The notes: a model not told the origin generated them from the sequence alone. A stretch of 24,732 nucleotides of DNA from Bolinopsis microptera (GCF_026151205.1 NW_026971874.1:1-24732); one strand, 5' to 3'; positions 1 through 11,500 are shown, numbered from the stretch's first letter. Program-made: numbers and translations.

Positions 1-146
1 GATCTGATAAAGTGATAACTCGTAACATTTGACTGATACCAAAAAAATGACTGACCTATAGGGGGGGGGTGTCATGTCCGTCTATGTCCGCCTATGTCCT
101 GTCCTTTTTGGATTCTATGAGACAACGGACGTGTTTTTTGGGACAT

Positions 147-305
147 TGGCGGACACGGACGGACATTGGCGGACTCGGACGGACATTGGCGGACTCGGAC
201 GGACATTGGCGGACTCGGACGGACATTGGCGGACCCGGACAGACATTGGCGGACTTGGACGGACATTGGTGGACATTAGCGGACATTGGTGGACATTAGC
301 GGACA
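147..305. repeat. Decamer minisatellite (GGACATTGGC / GGACTCGGAC)
   Basis: About sixteen tandem units of a 10-bp motif alternate between GGACATTGGC and GGACTCGGAC-like forms. On the minus strand the units read GTCCGCCAAT, so they are the inverted counterpart of the TATGTCCGCC decamers at 2038-2150. Short open frames through this array are an artefact of the repeat. Confidence 0.85.
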
Positions 306-312
306 AACATTT

Positions 313-1870
313 TGAGGACTGAAGAGTACTGAGGAGGATGGCCGAGGAGGATGGCCGAGGAGGATGGCTGAGGAGGATGGCTGAGGAGGATGACTGAGGA
401 GGATGACTGAGGAGGATGACTGAGGAGGATGACTGAGAGGGAGGAGAAGGATCAGGAAGACCCAGGAGGAGGAGGAGGAGGAGGAGGACCCAGAATTGAA
501 GGAGGACCTAGGAGGAGAAGGAGGAGAACTGAGGAGGATGACTGAGGAGGAGGAGGACTCAGGAGGAGGACTCAGGAGGACTGAGAAGGAGGAGGACTGA
601 GGAGGATGGCTGAGGAGGATGGCTGAGGAGGATGACTGAGAGGGAGGAGGAGGAGGAAGAGGAGGAAGAGGACTGAGGAGGAGGAGAAGGACTGAGGAGG
701 AGAAGGAGGACCCAGGAGGAGGAGGATCCAGGAGGAGGAGGACCCAGTAGGAGGACCCAGGAAAAGGCCCCAGAAGGAGGAGGAGGACTGGGGAGGAGGA
801 GAACTGTTGAGGACTGATGAGGAGGACTGAGGACGAGGAGGATGAGTAGGAGGAGGACTGAGGAGTAGGAGGAGGACTGAGGAGGGGAGGAGGAAGAGGA
901 CTGGGGAGGATCAGGAAGACCCAGGAGGACCCAGGAGGAGGAGGAGGAGGAGGACTGAGGACTGAGGAGGAGGACTGACGATGACTGAGAAGGAGGAAGA
1001 CTGAGGAGTACTGAGGAGGATGGCTGAGGAGGATGGCTGGGGAGGATGGCTGAGGAGGATGACTGAGGAGGATGACTGAGAGGGAGGAGGAGGACTCAGG
1101 AGGAGGACTCAGGAGGAAGAGGAGGAGGACTCAGGAGGAGGACTTAGGAGAAATGAGAAGGAGGACTGAGGAGAACTGAGGAGGAGGAGGAGGAGGAGGA
1201 CTGAATAGGAGGGGGAGAAGGAGGGGGACTGGGAGAGGACTGGGGAGGAGGAGGACTGATGAGAAGGATGAGGAGGAGGACCCAGGAGGAGGAGGACTGA
1301 GGACCGAGGAGGAAGAGGAGGAGGATGAAGAGGAGGAGGAGGACCCAGGAGGAGGAGGACTGATGAGGAGGACTGAGGAGGACTGAGGAGGATGGCTGAG
1401 GAGGATGACTGAGAGGGAAGAGGAGGAGGAGGAGGAGGAGGACTCAGGAGGAGGAGGAGGAGGACTGAGGAGGACTGAGAAGGAGGAGGACTGAGGAGGA
1501 GGAGGAGGAGGAGGAGGAGGACTGAATAGGAGGAGGAGGAGGGGGACTGGGGGAAAACTGAGGAGGAGGATGGAGGACTGAGGAGAAGGATGATGAGGAG
1601 GACTCAGGAGGACTGAGGACTGAGGAGGAAGAGGAGGAGGATGAAGAGGAGGAGGAGGACCCAGGAGGAGGACCCAGGAGGAGGACCCAGGAGGAGGACC
1701 CAGGAGGAGGACCCAGGAGAAGGAGGAGGACTGGGGAGGAGGAGGACTGTTGAGGACTGATGAGGAGGACTGAGGACGAGGAGGAGGAGTAGGAGGAGGA
1801 CTGAGGAGGGGAGGAGGAAGAAGACTGAGGAAGATCAGGAAGATCCATGGGGAGGAGGAGGAAGAGTAGG
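313..1870. repeat. GGA-rich purine minisatellite
   Basis: Nearly 1.6 kb is built from variable GAGGAGGATGACTGAGGAGG-like units, with the plus strand overwhelmingly G and A and interrupted by short CTGA or CCCA pieces. Blocks of several hundred bases recur inside it; for example, the stretches around 790-900 and 1720-1820 share the order CTGTTGAGGACTGATGAGGA. A minus-strand frame rich in Ser and Pro (1444-1983) is an artefact of the reversed repeat. Confidence 0.9.
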
Positions 1871-1896
1871 AGGAGGAAGCATCTAAATGTTATTTC

Positions 1897-2010
1897 CATT
1901 TTTGTCCGTTTTTGTCCATTTTTGTCCGTTTTTGTCCGCTTTTTTTTTATCCGTTTTGAAAATATAGGGTACCGAACGGACAAAAAACGTGATCCCCCTA
2001 TAACAGCAAA
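1897..2010. repeat. TTTTTGTCCG decamers and a nested element end
   Basis: Several tandem copies of TTTTTGTCCG/A (about 1897-1945) are followed by an inverted CGGACAAAAAACG (1976-1988) and by GTGATCCCCCTATA (1990-2003). The latter resembles the right terminus of the surrounding element (GTGACACCCC...TATA). This suggests a second, related terminus nested inside the element. Confidence 0.5.
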
Positions 2011-2037
2011 AATTGAACATTTTATTTAGCAATTTAG

Positions 2038-2150
2038 GTGTCCATTAATGTCCGCCTATGTCCGCCTATGTCCGTCTATGTCCGCTTATGTCCGCCTATG
2101 TCCGCCTATGTCCGTCTATGTCCGCCTATGTCCGCCTATGTCCTGTCCTT
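2038..2150. repeat. TATGTCCGCC decamer array
   Basis: About eleven tandem copies of TATGTCCGCC or TATGTCCGTC. They are in the opposite orientation to the decamers at 147-305, so the two arrays could pair as arms of a large foldback structure. Confidence 0.85.
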
Positions 2151-2363
2151 TTTGGATTCTATGAGACAAGCGGACATAGACGGACGTGACACCCCCCCCC
2201 CCCCTATAACTTTGATAAAACACATTGATATTCTGTAAAATTAAACCAACCCGTTAACAGGGCTAGTACGTTACTGTCTACAATGTTGCTGACTTATTGT
2301 CTAACTGTGGGCAGATACAACAGTTATTTTACTAAGAAGACAGGATAAAAGTAGGTAACAAAC

Positions 2364-2569
2364 CTGAAGGCTTATCGAGTATGTCAGAACAGATTTTCTG
2401 CAAATAATCTGCTTGGCAGAAGCTTTCAAGCCCATTGCCATAAAATAGCTTGAACTTTTTGTGTCTAAGGACAGCATAATTTGATGGTTTTCCGAATTTT
2501 TGGCTGCAGTAGTGTCCAGTTTTACCTTCAGGAAAAGGACCAGTTACAAGATTGTGCAGAATGGTCTCC
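2364..2569 (-). CDS. Sulfatase exon 9
   Basis: It reads ETILHNL... and NYAVLRHKKFKLFYGNG, the conserved 'REEILHNI' and 'AIRxGxWKL' segments. Donor CAG/GTTTGT at 2364-2358. If this donor is not used, translation stops at a TAG about ten codons later. Confidence 0.78.
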
Positions 2570-5500
2570 CTGAAATATTTTCAATGACGAAAGATATTTG
2601 ATTTGATTCGAGCTTCTATGTCAAAACCTACTTCATATTTCTAGCTTGTTAAAATTCTCTGCAAATTTTAAAATTCATATCAATAAAATACATTATGTAC
2701 ATTGTTGTCCATAGATTTGTATGTTAATAAACTGTGTGAGTGTTAACTGACAAAGCTGAAATTGTAAACAGTTTTGAAATAAACAGGGCCTTAACTGTGC
2801 TTTAACCGTGCCTTAACCGTGCGTTAACCGTGCTTTACCACATTACTGAATTGCCATAAACAGTAATTTAACTCACCTCCCAGCATGGTTATCGTTAAGA
2901 ACATCAATCAAGAAGTTTCTAGAGTCAAGTTCTGGACTTGTAGACTGACTAGAGTTTCTAAATCTACTAGACAAACTCCCTGATCGAACAAACTGTTAGA
3001 TCAATATTATCATATTTGTAACTAGAAACTTAGGTAATTAATCAATTTTGTTAACTAGAATCATCTTTCAGTCTTATCTAACCAGTATTAATAGACTGTT
3101 TAAACCTGACAGCTTATCGTCTGCAGCAGCCAGCATCAGAGAATAAACATCAACTGCGTGTAACAGAGCAGGACTTCGCTTTCCTCTTTGTTCATCAGTT
3201 AACCATGGAGTCCAGATAAAAGCAGCACTTTTTATACCTCCCTCGAAATATGAACCTGGGGTGGAAATGTATAAATAATGGCAAAAATGTTCAACATTAG
3301 GCATGAACAAATTCAAAACTTAAGATACATTTGGTGAAAGTTGAATGAATCGTTTAGTTAACCTTTTCCGTCCCTGTAAGGTAGGTTACTCCCACCAATA
3401 GTGTCCCAACAGTTGTTTGGCATAACTGCAGCACCGTGATCACTGGGAGGAATGACTGGTGTTACATATTGATGATAGATGCTATGTAGTATGCACTATG
3501 TATGGCATCTTCAGCTTGGGATCAAGCTTTTGATGGGAGGGCAATAATAAGTGTAATTGGATTCTAATGCAATTGGAGGAATTGAAAAGAAACCAGTTCA
3601 TCGGGTTCAGTGTTATAGATTTGAGCTGATAGATCAGAATTTGGCTGAATGACTGCACCTTTTTTGTATATCCATATTAACACAATTAAGTAAATGGAGA
3701 AGCCAGAGCATGACTGTAACATAATTAGAGCAAACAAGAATTAAAATCTGAATCAACCACACACTCACCTCATGAATAAGAACACAGTGTTATCCCACAT
3801 TTTCTTTCTTGATAAAGCATCAGCAATTTCTCCTACTCCATTATCTATTTGAGTTACCATTGCAGCATACTGCCGTTTTGCTTTGTCAACTATATGTTGA
3901 TTCCTGTTTTGAACTGAAAAAGTGAAAATTCCTTGAAAAGTGAACATTTGAAACGACTGTTATTAACAAAATGAAAGTAAGGTTAATTTAAGAAAATCAC
4001 ACCTTTACTGCTCCTTTGAATGATTTGTTATTAACTTGCCAATTTCATCATCAGGGTCAAGAGGGGAATGAGGGGCAGTATAGGACAAATATAGAAGCAT
4101 AGGTTTCTTATCATCATGACTTTCAATGATCTTCACTGCTTCCTATGATTAACCATTTATCTTTATATTTCATTGCTATGACATGTTAAATAATTTTATA
4201 GGTTCCATCATTGCATTTTCTGTCACATAATTGAATAAAACCTTTGTAAATAGGTTAATTGATATGTAACTGAACAACTTGATAACTTTTCAATACATTT
4301 ATAAAACAAAACCTGTGTAAAGAGTTCAGTTGAGTGTTTGCCTTCAACCTCTGAGGTTATGTCTATGGATGAGTTCGTGAATAGATCATCAGAATGAAAG
4401 TCTTTAACTGTTACCATTCTTTCTCTCTCATCCAATTTCCAACCCCTGTCAATAGTACATAGTAGGAATTTAACAGGACAAGCAGAGACAGGGTTGCAAA
4501 TGTGTTTATTTTAAACTTCCAGGCATTATCTTTAAGACATGCCTGCTTGTTATAATGAAGTATTAAATATGGTTCTGAGTGTGGTTTAGTCCCATAAAAA
4601 TGTACAGACTTATGGGCTTTGGGGCAGTTAGCTATTTAAGATACTGTCCAGAGGATTTTACATCATGGAATGCAAAACCAATATTCACTTGCCCTATCAA
4701 TATCAGTTTTATAAAATGAAAGATTATTTCTGTATGTATGACCGCCCACATGCAATTTGGGTGAAAATCAATTAAACAAATAATCAATTAAACAAATAAT
4801 CAAAGTTTTAGCACATTTTACAGCATAAAATTTAAACAAATGAAAACATATAATGCTCTTAGTGGTAAATGGCCGTTTGTTCTGAGCTGTATGATTTTTT
4901 GACAATCAACTAGCGGGGCAAGGAATGTACTGGCTGGTAGCTTTTGTACACACCAGAACGCTAGTCTGGTTGATTAGTGACCAAATTAGAGGCGTTGATA
5001 GGAAGGCATTATAATTTGTGGGTGTAAGAGGGAATATTTGGCATGCATTATTCTAGCAGCTATTTTGTAACAAATGGTCTTTACGATTATTAAGTATGGT
5101 AAGTATTTTGGGTGTTCAATACTAAATCATAGCTAAATGTCTAAGTGGGGGTTTAAATTTAAGGGAGAAAAAGAAATGAATATTGGGTTATAATATTAAT
5201 CATAGATGTCAACCCTGATATAACTATTGTACTAAAAATTTGATCATAATGCTTAGGGTCTTTATTAGAATTCAAATTGGATATAAAATAGGATCTCTTT
5301 ACACTACACTAACTCACTCACACATCACATTTAACTTGACAGAGGAATACGCTGGCAGAGTAAGTCAATTTGGTCATGAAATTTTGGAGGTCAGGTGGAA
5401 TCCCTGCAGGAGCCTACGAAAATTGAAGGTTACAAATATCAAAGTCTTTATTTGTCCAGTCATACACGGCATGACAATGCTGGTTGGAAAGTAGTGAAGA

Positions 5501-8500
5501 TTTCAGTTTGGATTTCAGGCAAGAAATACTAACAGAACAATCAAAGATTTTAAGGTTAGGGGTTATTATATTCCATATTTTCGTTGACCTCGTGTTATGG
5601 TTGTCTGGGGGATCCGGTTTATTGATAATAAGCATTGGTTTCCTGGAAGAACGAGAATACTCTTCGTACATAGACATAGGAGTAGAAAACTTCATGATCT
5701 CGAATAATTCTATGTAGCTATGGTAAGTATAAAGATTTTGTACAGTGAGTATCTCGTTGTTTTTAAACAGAGGTTTAGTGTGCTCCTTTTTATAAAATTT
5801 ACTATCAAGTTTCTGGTCAGTAAATGGTCTGGTTCGAACACACGTTTTGAATTTATCCAGGTAGGCTGCTCTATCACCAAACAAGACCCTCAGACAGTAC
5901 TTCTGTGCAGTGAATATTGAGCTTACACGATTTTTAGCTGCCCCACCCCATGCTGATATGCAGTACGACAGATGGGATTCAAAAAGAGTGTAGTATAACT
6001 GTCTGTGGAGAAATTCTGGGAGGGAGCAGCGTAGACGACACAGAGTTGAGGTGGCATGGTTAAGCTTTCGTTTTAGGGCTATTATATGTTCTTCCCATGT
6101 TAGATTTTCGTCAATGACGACTCCTAAAAATCTAGCTGACGTTACTCTTTTGATGGGGTAGTTGTCTATATTCATTATGAATTCTTCTTCAACGTTTGCT
6201 TCAGTACGTGACTTAGGTCTAAAGTGAATGTAGCAGCATTTTGACATGTTTATGTGAAGCTTGTTAGCCCGCATGTATGTTTGAAGGTTTGAAAGTAGGG
6301 CGTTGCTGCGTTCATATGCTTCTTGTGCAGTTTTACCAACAACAAATATGTTGGTGTCATCCGCAAAGGTGACAAACGATCCCAAGCTAGAGCTATTAGA
6401 GATATCATTTATGTAAAGTAGGAATAAAAGGGGTCCGACAATTGACCCCTGGGGAACCCCAAATTTTATTGGAAGTAGGTCGGACTTTTCTCCTACAACA
6501 TCAGTGTACTGAAATCGATTAGTTAGGTAGCTCTTGATCAGATCGTTTGCCACGCCACGGATGCCATACCTTTCTAGTTTGGTAAGTAATGTTGAGTGAT
6601 CTATAGTATCGAAAGCTTTGCTGAGGTCGATGAATATGCCTAACACATGGTGCTTCAATTTGATGTGCTTAGATATGAGGTCAACAGAGTAGTTTACTGC
6701 ATGGGAGGTTGAGTGCGATTGCCTGAAACCAAACTGAGTCTTGGATATTATTCCCTGAGAGCTGACAAACGAATAAATCCTAGAATATATGATTTTCTCA
6801 AATATTTTGCCAAATATGGACAAGGTGGATATAGGACGGTAGTTTTCTATTTCTTCTGGATTACCTTTTTTGAAGACGGGTGTGATTCTGCCAGTCTTAA
6901 GTATATCAGGGAATATACCATTTGACATAAGTTTGTTTAAGTATCTGCTGATAATTGGTGCAATAACGTGGGACGAAGTTTTAATAACGGTTATGGGAAT
7001 ATCACTGGCCTTTCCATTCTCGAATTCTTTGATTATTCTTAGAATCTCCTCAGGAGTGCTGTCCTCTAACATAATAGATCGAGAGTTACTAGGGCTAAGG
7101 AAGTCATGGAATGTTTTCATGGGGAGAATTGGAATACCAGAAGACAGGTCAGTTGTGATAGTTTCATTGAGCTTGGGAGCAATTGATACGAACCAGGAAT
7201 TAAAACCATTGGCAATTGCTCTCCGGTTCAAGATTCTTTCATTATTGATGATGAAAGGTGGTTTGGTTGTTTTCTTTCTTTTGCCCCTAAGCTCATTTAT
7301 TATCTGCCAAGTTTTCTTACTGCTTTCAATGTTTTTATAGATTTCGTTACAGTAATAGGAGCGTTTGGCTGCCTTTATGATACCCTTAAGCATCCTACGA
7401 TAGTCACTAAATATCTTATAAAGAAGGACATTGCCAGATGGATCTTTATTTGTTACTGTATCTGACCATTCTTTACAAAGCTCATGTTTTCTGTCGATTG
7501 AGAGGATGATTCCATCTGTAATCCAAGGATTAAGCTTTGGTGTTCTTTTGGTCGTTTTCGGTACTTCTAATTTACAGTGCTTGTCAAGGGTGGATTTGAA
7601 GCAATCGACAAATTCGCAAAAATCTGAAGATTGGGACAGCTGATTCACCTTCACCTCAAGGTCAGAAACAAAATTTTTAAGCTTGGCACTTGAGTAGTCG
7701 TAGTAGCGGACATGTTTTTCATTGTTCTTATTTCTTGGGGCCGGGGTTGAGGTGAAGGAGAATATGAACGTGTGTTCACTTAATCTATCCTGAAGTACAC
7801 CAGAGAGCAAAACATTATCAATATCACTAACTAGGATGTTATCTATACACGAGTTTTTACAATTAGGCCGGAAGTGGGTAGCAATTGAGATGGATGGATA
7901 CAAACCATTACTAATTATAGTGTCTTCAAATAACTGGTTGTGTGACGAAACTTTGAAGAGGTCTGAGTTCAAGTCGCCAAGCAAACGAAAGGGCTTGCCG
8001 GATATCTGCTTAGCAATGGTTTGTAAAGTTTCACAAAAAGCCTCAAGGCAGCCACTAGGGGGACGGTATACAACTCCGTAGACAACCCCAACACCAGTGC
8101 TATCAGTGATTTCGGCGAATAAGCATTCAATGTTTACAGTACAGTAGGATAACTTTTCTAGGACAACAGTGTTAAGGTTGTCTGAGACATAAAGCGCAAC
8201 CCCAGTGCCCTTTTTCTTATCTGGGAGGGTATTTTGATAAAAACTGGTGTAAGATGGGATCTGGTATAATTCTTGTAAGCTACTACCAACGTTGGTTTCA
8301 GCAAGTCCAAGAACATCAAATGGATGAGATAACCGTTTGAGTTCAACTTGGAATGTATCGAAATTACTGGCATTGCCATCAATGTTGAGGAACAGTGCTG
8401 AGAGGAAGGATCCATCACCACTGCTGATTTTTGTAGCTACTTCTGTGAATTCACGTTTGGAATAACGTTTACAGCTCTCGAGGGTATGACAAAATTTTTG

Positions 8501-11500
8501 GATGAGGGTGTCTTCTGCACCCTCATTGTAAGGCCTGTCCGACTTTTCGAGATCGTTTTGATTGTCAAAGGGGCAGTACCTATCCTCTGTGATAAGTGCA
8601 CATTCTGGGCACATCCATAGGCCATTCTTGCACTTAAAACTAGCAGATTTAAAACATCTAGTATGGATAACTTTGGTGCAGTTTTCACATTCAAGCATAG
8701 GTTGCCCAATATTAATCGACTTACTGCACGGATAGCACACCTCCTTATTGATTTTCAAGTTCATTTTGATCAAGTGGGATCATATCCCACTGTCTGACCA
8801 GGTTTCCTCTGTCTAGTTCTCTCAAGTTTCTCACGCACATACACCCAATGTTTAACACATCTCACAAACTTAGATAGACCGCGGTTGCCAAGATGTATCT
8901 CATCCCCATCTCTGGTCAAGTTCATGGCAAGCAGACCTTTGTTATCAACGAAGTGATAGACACCGATCTGCCACACGCTTTGCTCGAAGCTTGACTCAAG
9001 CATATCATAGACAAGTCTGTTGAACATGATGATGTTCATGTTCATGCGGGGAAATCGCGAAGGCAACACAGCGGTAACAAATATCTTAATACGAGGGCAT
9101 ATAGTCTGGATCTGTTGTAGCTTCAAGTGGAGAATATCCACGAGTTGATGAACATCGTTAGGAGATTTCAAGTTCTCAGTCCGGAGATCATTCGTCCCAC
9201 ACACAATAACAGCATTGCTGTATCCTATGCACAGTGACGGGTCAATGTTGCTGATCTTGCTAGCTTTGGCTCGCATACCAGGGAAGGATTGACCCATAGT
9301 ACCTGTTCCAGACCCAAACTTGATGTTCTTTGTGTTTGAGTCTCCAAGTATCACAGTGCTACGTTTGAACTGCTTGCTTATGGTTCTGAGTGTGATGGAA
9401 TACCGGCCTGTTTGCACAGGGAGCTGACTGGATGGTGGAACTGAGTCTCCTGATCCTATACTATGCTGATACCATGCCTGGGAGGACCGTGTCATGATGT
9501 ATACGGAGTTTGAGGCTGGATTAAGACAACTAGGATGGTCGGAAGTGTCTACTACACTATGAATAGGCCTGAAGCTGACTTTTCTCACGTCACCAATACT
9601 GATGGTTGCAATTTCTGAATCCGCTAAGATGTCAGGTTCGTCATCGGAATGAAAGGCTAGGCCATTGCACAAAGTAGCATTGTCTGGTGGAGGATAATAG
9701 TTTATTAGTACTGAATTAGGCCTATGTGTGAGCTCACAGTGGGATGCTACTTTGTCTATGGCTGTTACTAATGGCTGGGGAATTTCAGACGAGCTGGGTG
9801 GACTACTATCACCAGAGTACATGTAACTTTCCCCAAGCTTGAGGACCATCCTGCCGTTTTTCTGAACAAATTTCTGTGAGGTCTTGCAGTCAGACAGAAA
9901 GCTGGTCACAGATTCGAGGGTCTCTTCATCAAGGAAGTCCATTTTATAGTCCTTAATTGGTGGTTCTATGGTTTTAGGGAGGGGAATGGATACAGGCTTG
10001 GGGTCTGGTGTGATGTGGGTCCCAGGCTCTCGTGATCTTTGAAAGTTGGAGATCTCCTCGCTGAGCTTCTTTAGTCTGATCTCAAGGGATGAAATCTCTA
10101 GGGTTGGCATGCTCTGGTTCACAGCACCTGAAATGGCGTCTGAGATGACCTGTATATTCTTACTGTAGTGAACGCTATCTAGGAGAGTCTGGTCCATTTT
10201 GGCTGCTGTGCTTGTACCAGGTTTTGGAAAGTTAGTAGTGAAGCACCAAGGGCAAAGCCAGCTTTGGAGGATAGTATCAAGTGCTGCTTGTTGTGGTGTT
10301 TCCTCTTGGATATCATTAGCTCCCTTGAGGTTGGCACATGAAGCATGCCATTGTTGGTTGCACCTTGTGCATTTGAATTTCCACTCTTTCCCAAGGGAAT
10401 TTCTGAGACATGGGCAATTGGTCTTGTTAGCCCGCAGTTTGTCTGATTCTGTTGCAGGGGGTGTTTCTATATCTACTATATCTATGATGTCTGACACTCA
10501 AAAGGTTGCATTATAGCAACACAACTGGAAACGAGCATGTACACACTGCAGTGGCGTAATGAAGGGCCCCGCTGACCCCGCTGTGCAGGGGGGCGCCGTC
10601 TTAGGGGGGGCGCCAAATCGTTGTTTGAATGTGGGACAATTTCGAAAACTTAACTAAAGTACTAGCAAAACTGCGCGTTTTGCTCTAGATACACACTTTT
10701 TTAGAGATTTTACCAGCGTATCCTCACCTAATTTGTTCAAATTTAGGGAGGGGCACCAAAAGCTAAGGGGAGGGGGCGCCAACAGGGGGGCGCCTTTTCG
10801 GTGGGGGGCGCCAACAGGCAACGTTACGCCACTGACACACTGCACGTGCAATTATTGTTGAAAAGTCATTTTTGTCATATTACGTTAAGGGCTTTCTAGT
10901 ATAATATAAATCGTAAATTACTCATGAGAATGGTGATCAATTCCTCCACTGTAGCATCCATAAAATGATTCGAAGCCTCTGTTTAAGGGAAGATGAGGAG
11001 ATTTAAATCCCAGATGCCATTTTCCAACTCCACGAACACTGTAATCAAACTCTTCTGCTAAAATCTAATAATGAGAATGTTATTATTCGACTAAATTTAA
11101 AGCTCAACAGACAGTTAATACCAATTCAATAAAACAGGATTATAGATATATAATAAAAGATGTAGCAGAAAATTTTTTTTGTCCATGGCCTCATTAAAGC
11201 AAGCATTAAAGTAGGACATTTTGAGGGGACTGTAAACCATGTCGATTGACAATTTACAATTTGCAACAAAAACTGTTGCAGCAATTACTTTGATGAGAAT
11301 AGTCTTCCCTTTAAGAAAACCCAGGTTTTGAGGGGCCCCTATATTCCAGAGGTACTAGGGCTAGTTGCTATAGAGCATACAAAATTCTAGGTAATAACAA
11401 AAGACAAATTGAATTGTTTTACAACCCTAGGTTGAATATAATAATACATCAAAACTACAAACCTCAGTGAAAGTCCTGTGTTCAGGTTTTAAATATTCAT

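Larger units (their letters stand above)
61..2204. mobile_element. TIR-bounded element filled with minisatellites
   Basis: The left end (61-97) is a G run followed by TGTCATGTCCGTCTATGTCC. The right end (about 2169-2204), read on the minus strand, is a G run followed by TGTCACGTCCGTCTATGTCC, so the two are inverted termini with one mismatch, extending two bases further (GC) on each side. Both are flanked outside by TATA (57-60 and 2205-2208), a possible target duplication or part of a TA-type target. No transposase frame is visible. The interior is decamer repeats with a GTCCG core near each end and GGA-rich repeats in the middle. A module reading CTGTCCTTTTTGGATTCTAT is present near both ends in the same orientation (99-118 and 2143-2162). 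This looks like a non-autonomous foldback-type element whose interior expanded as satellites. The superfamily is unknown. Confidence 0.6.
5240..10540 (-). mobile_element. Full-length CR1/L2-like LINE with two open frames
   Basis: A non-LTR retrotransposon in the same orientation as the host sulfatase, in its intron 2. ORF1 (10497-8770) and ORF2 (8764-5414) are both uninterrupted, so the copy is young or under selection. The ORF1 stop and ORF2 start are only five bases apart. After ORF2 about 150 bases of 3' UTR lead to AATAAAG near 5265-5259. Ends are approximate: the 5' end is near or beyond the hAT MITE at 10549, and no target duplication was identified. Clade is inferred from the domain order (PHD + esterase ORF1, APE-RT ORF2 without RNase H), which is typical of CR1-group elements. 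Confidence 0.85.

Noticed and set aside
1444-1983. Minus-strand Ser/Pro-rich frame of 179 codons
   Set aside because: It is the reverse complement of the GGA minisatellite. Composition follows the repeat, and no conserved domain is present.
2241-2363. A terminal sulfatase exon left of exon 9
   Set aside because: The only acceptor-like site (CCACAG on the minus strand) leads to an in-frame stop within a few codons in the required phase and has no family similarity.
4000-4036. Alternative longer exon 4 ending at GTAAAG
   Set aside because: It also keeps the phase, but it adds residues between the conserved Pro and YAAMV where the family has a fixed spacing. The shorter form matches that spacing exactly.
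6870-7340. 156-codon plus-strand frame antisense to LINE ORF2
   Set aside because: Shadow of the reverse transcriptase gene; no independent motif.
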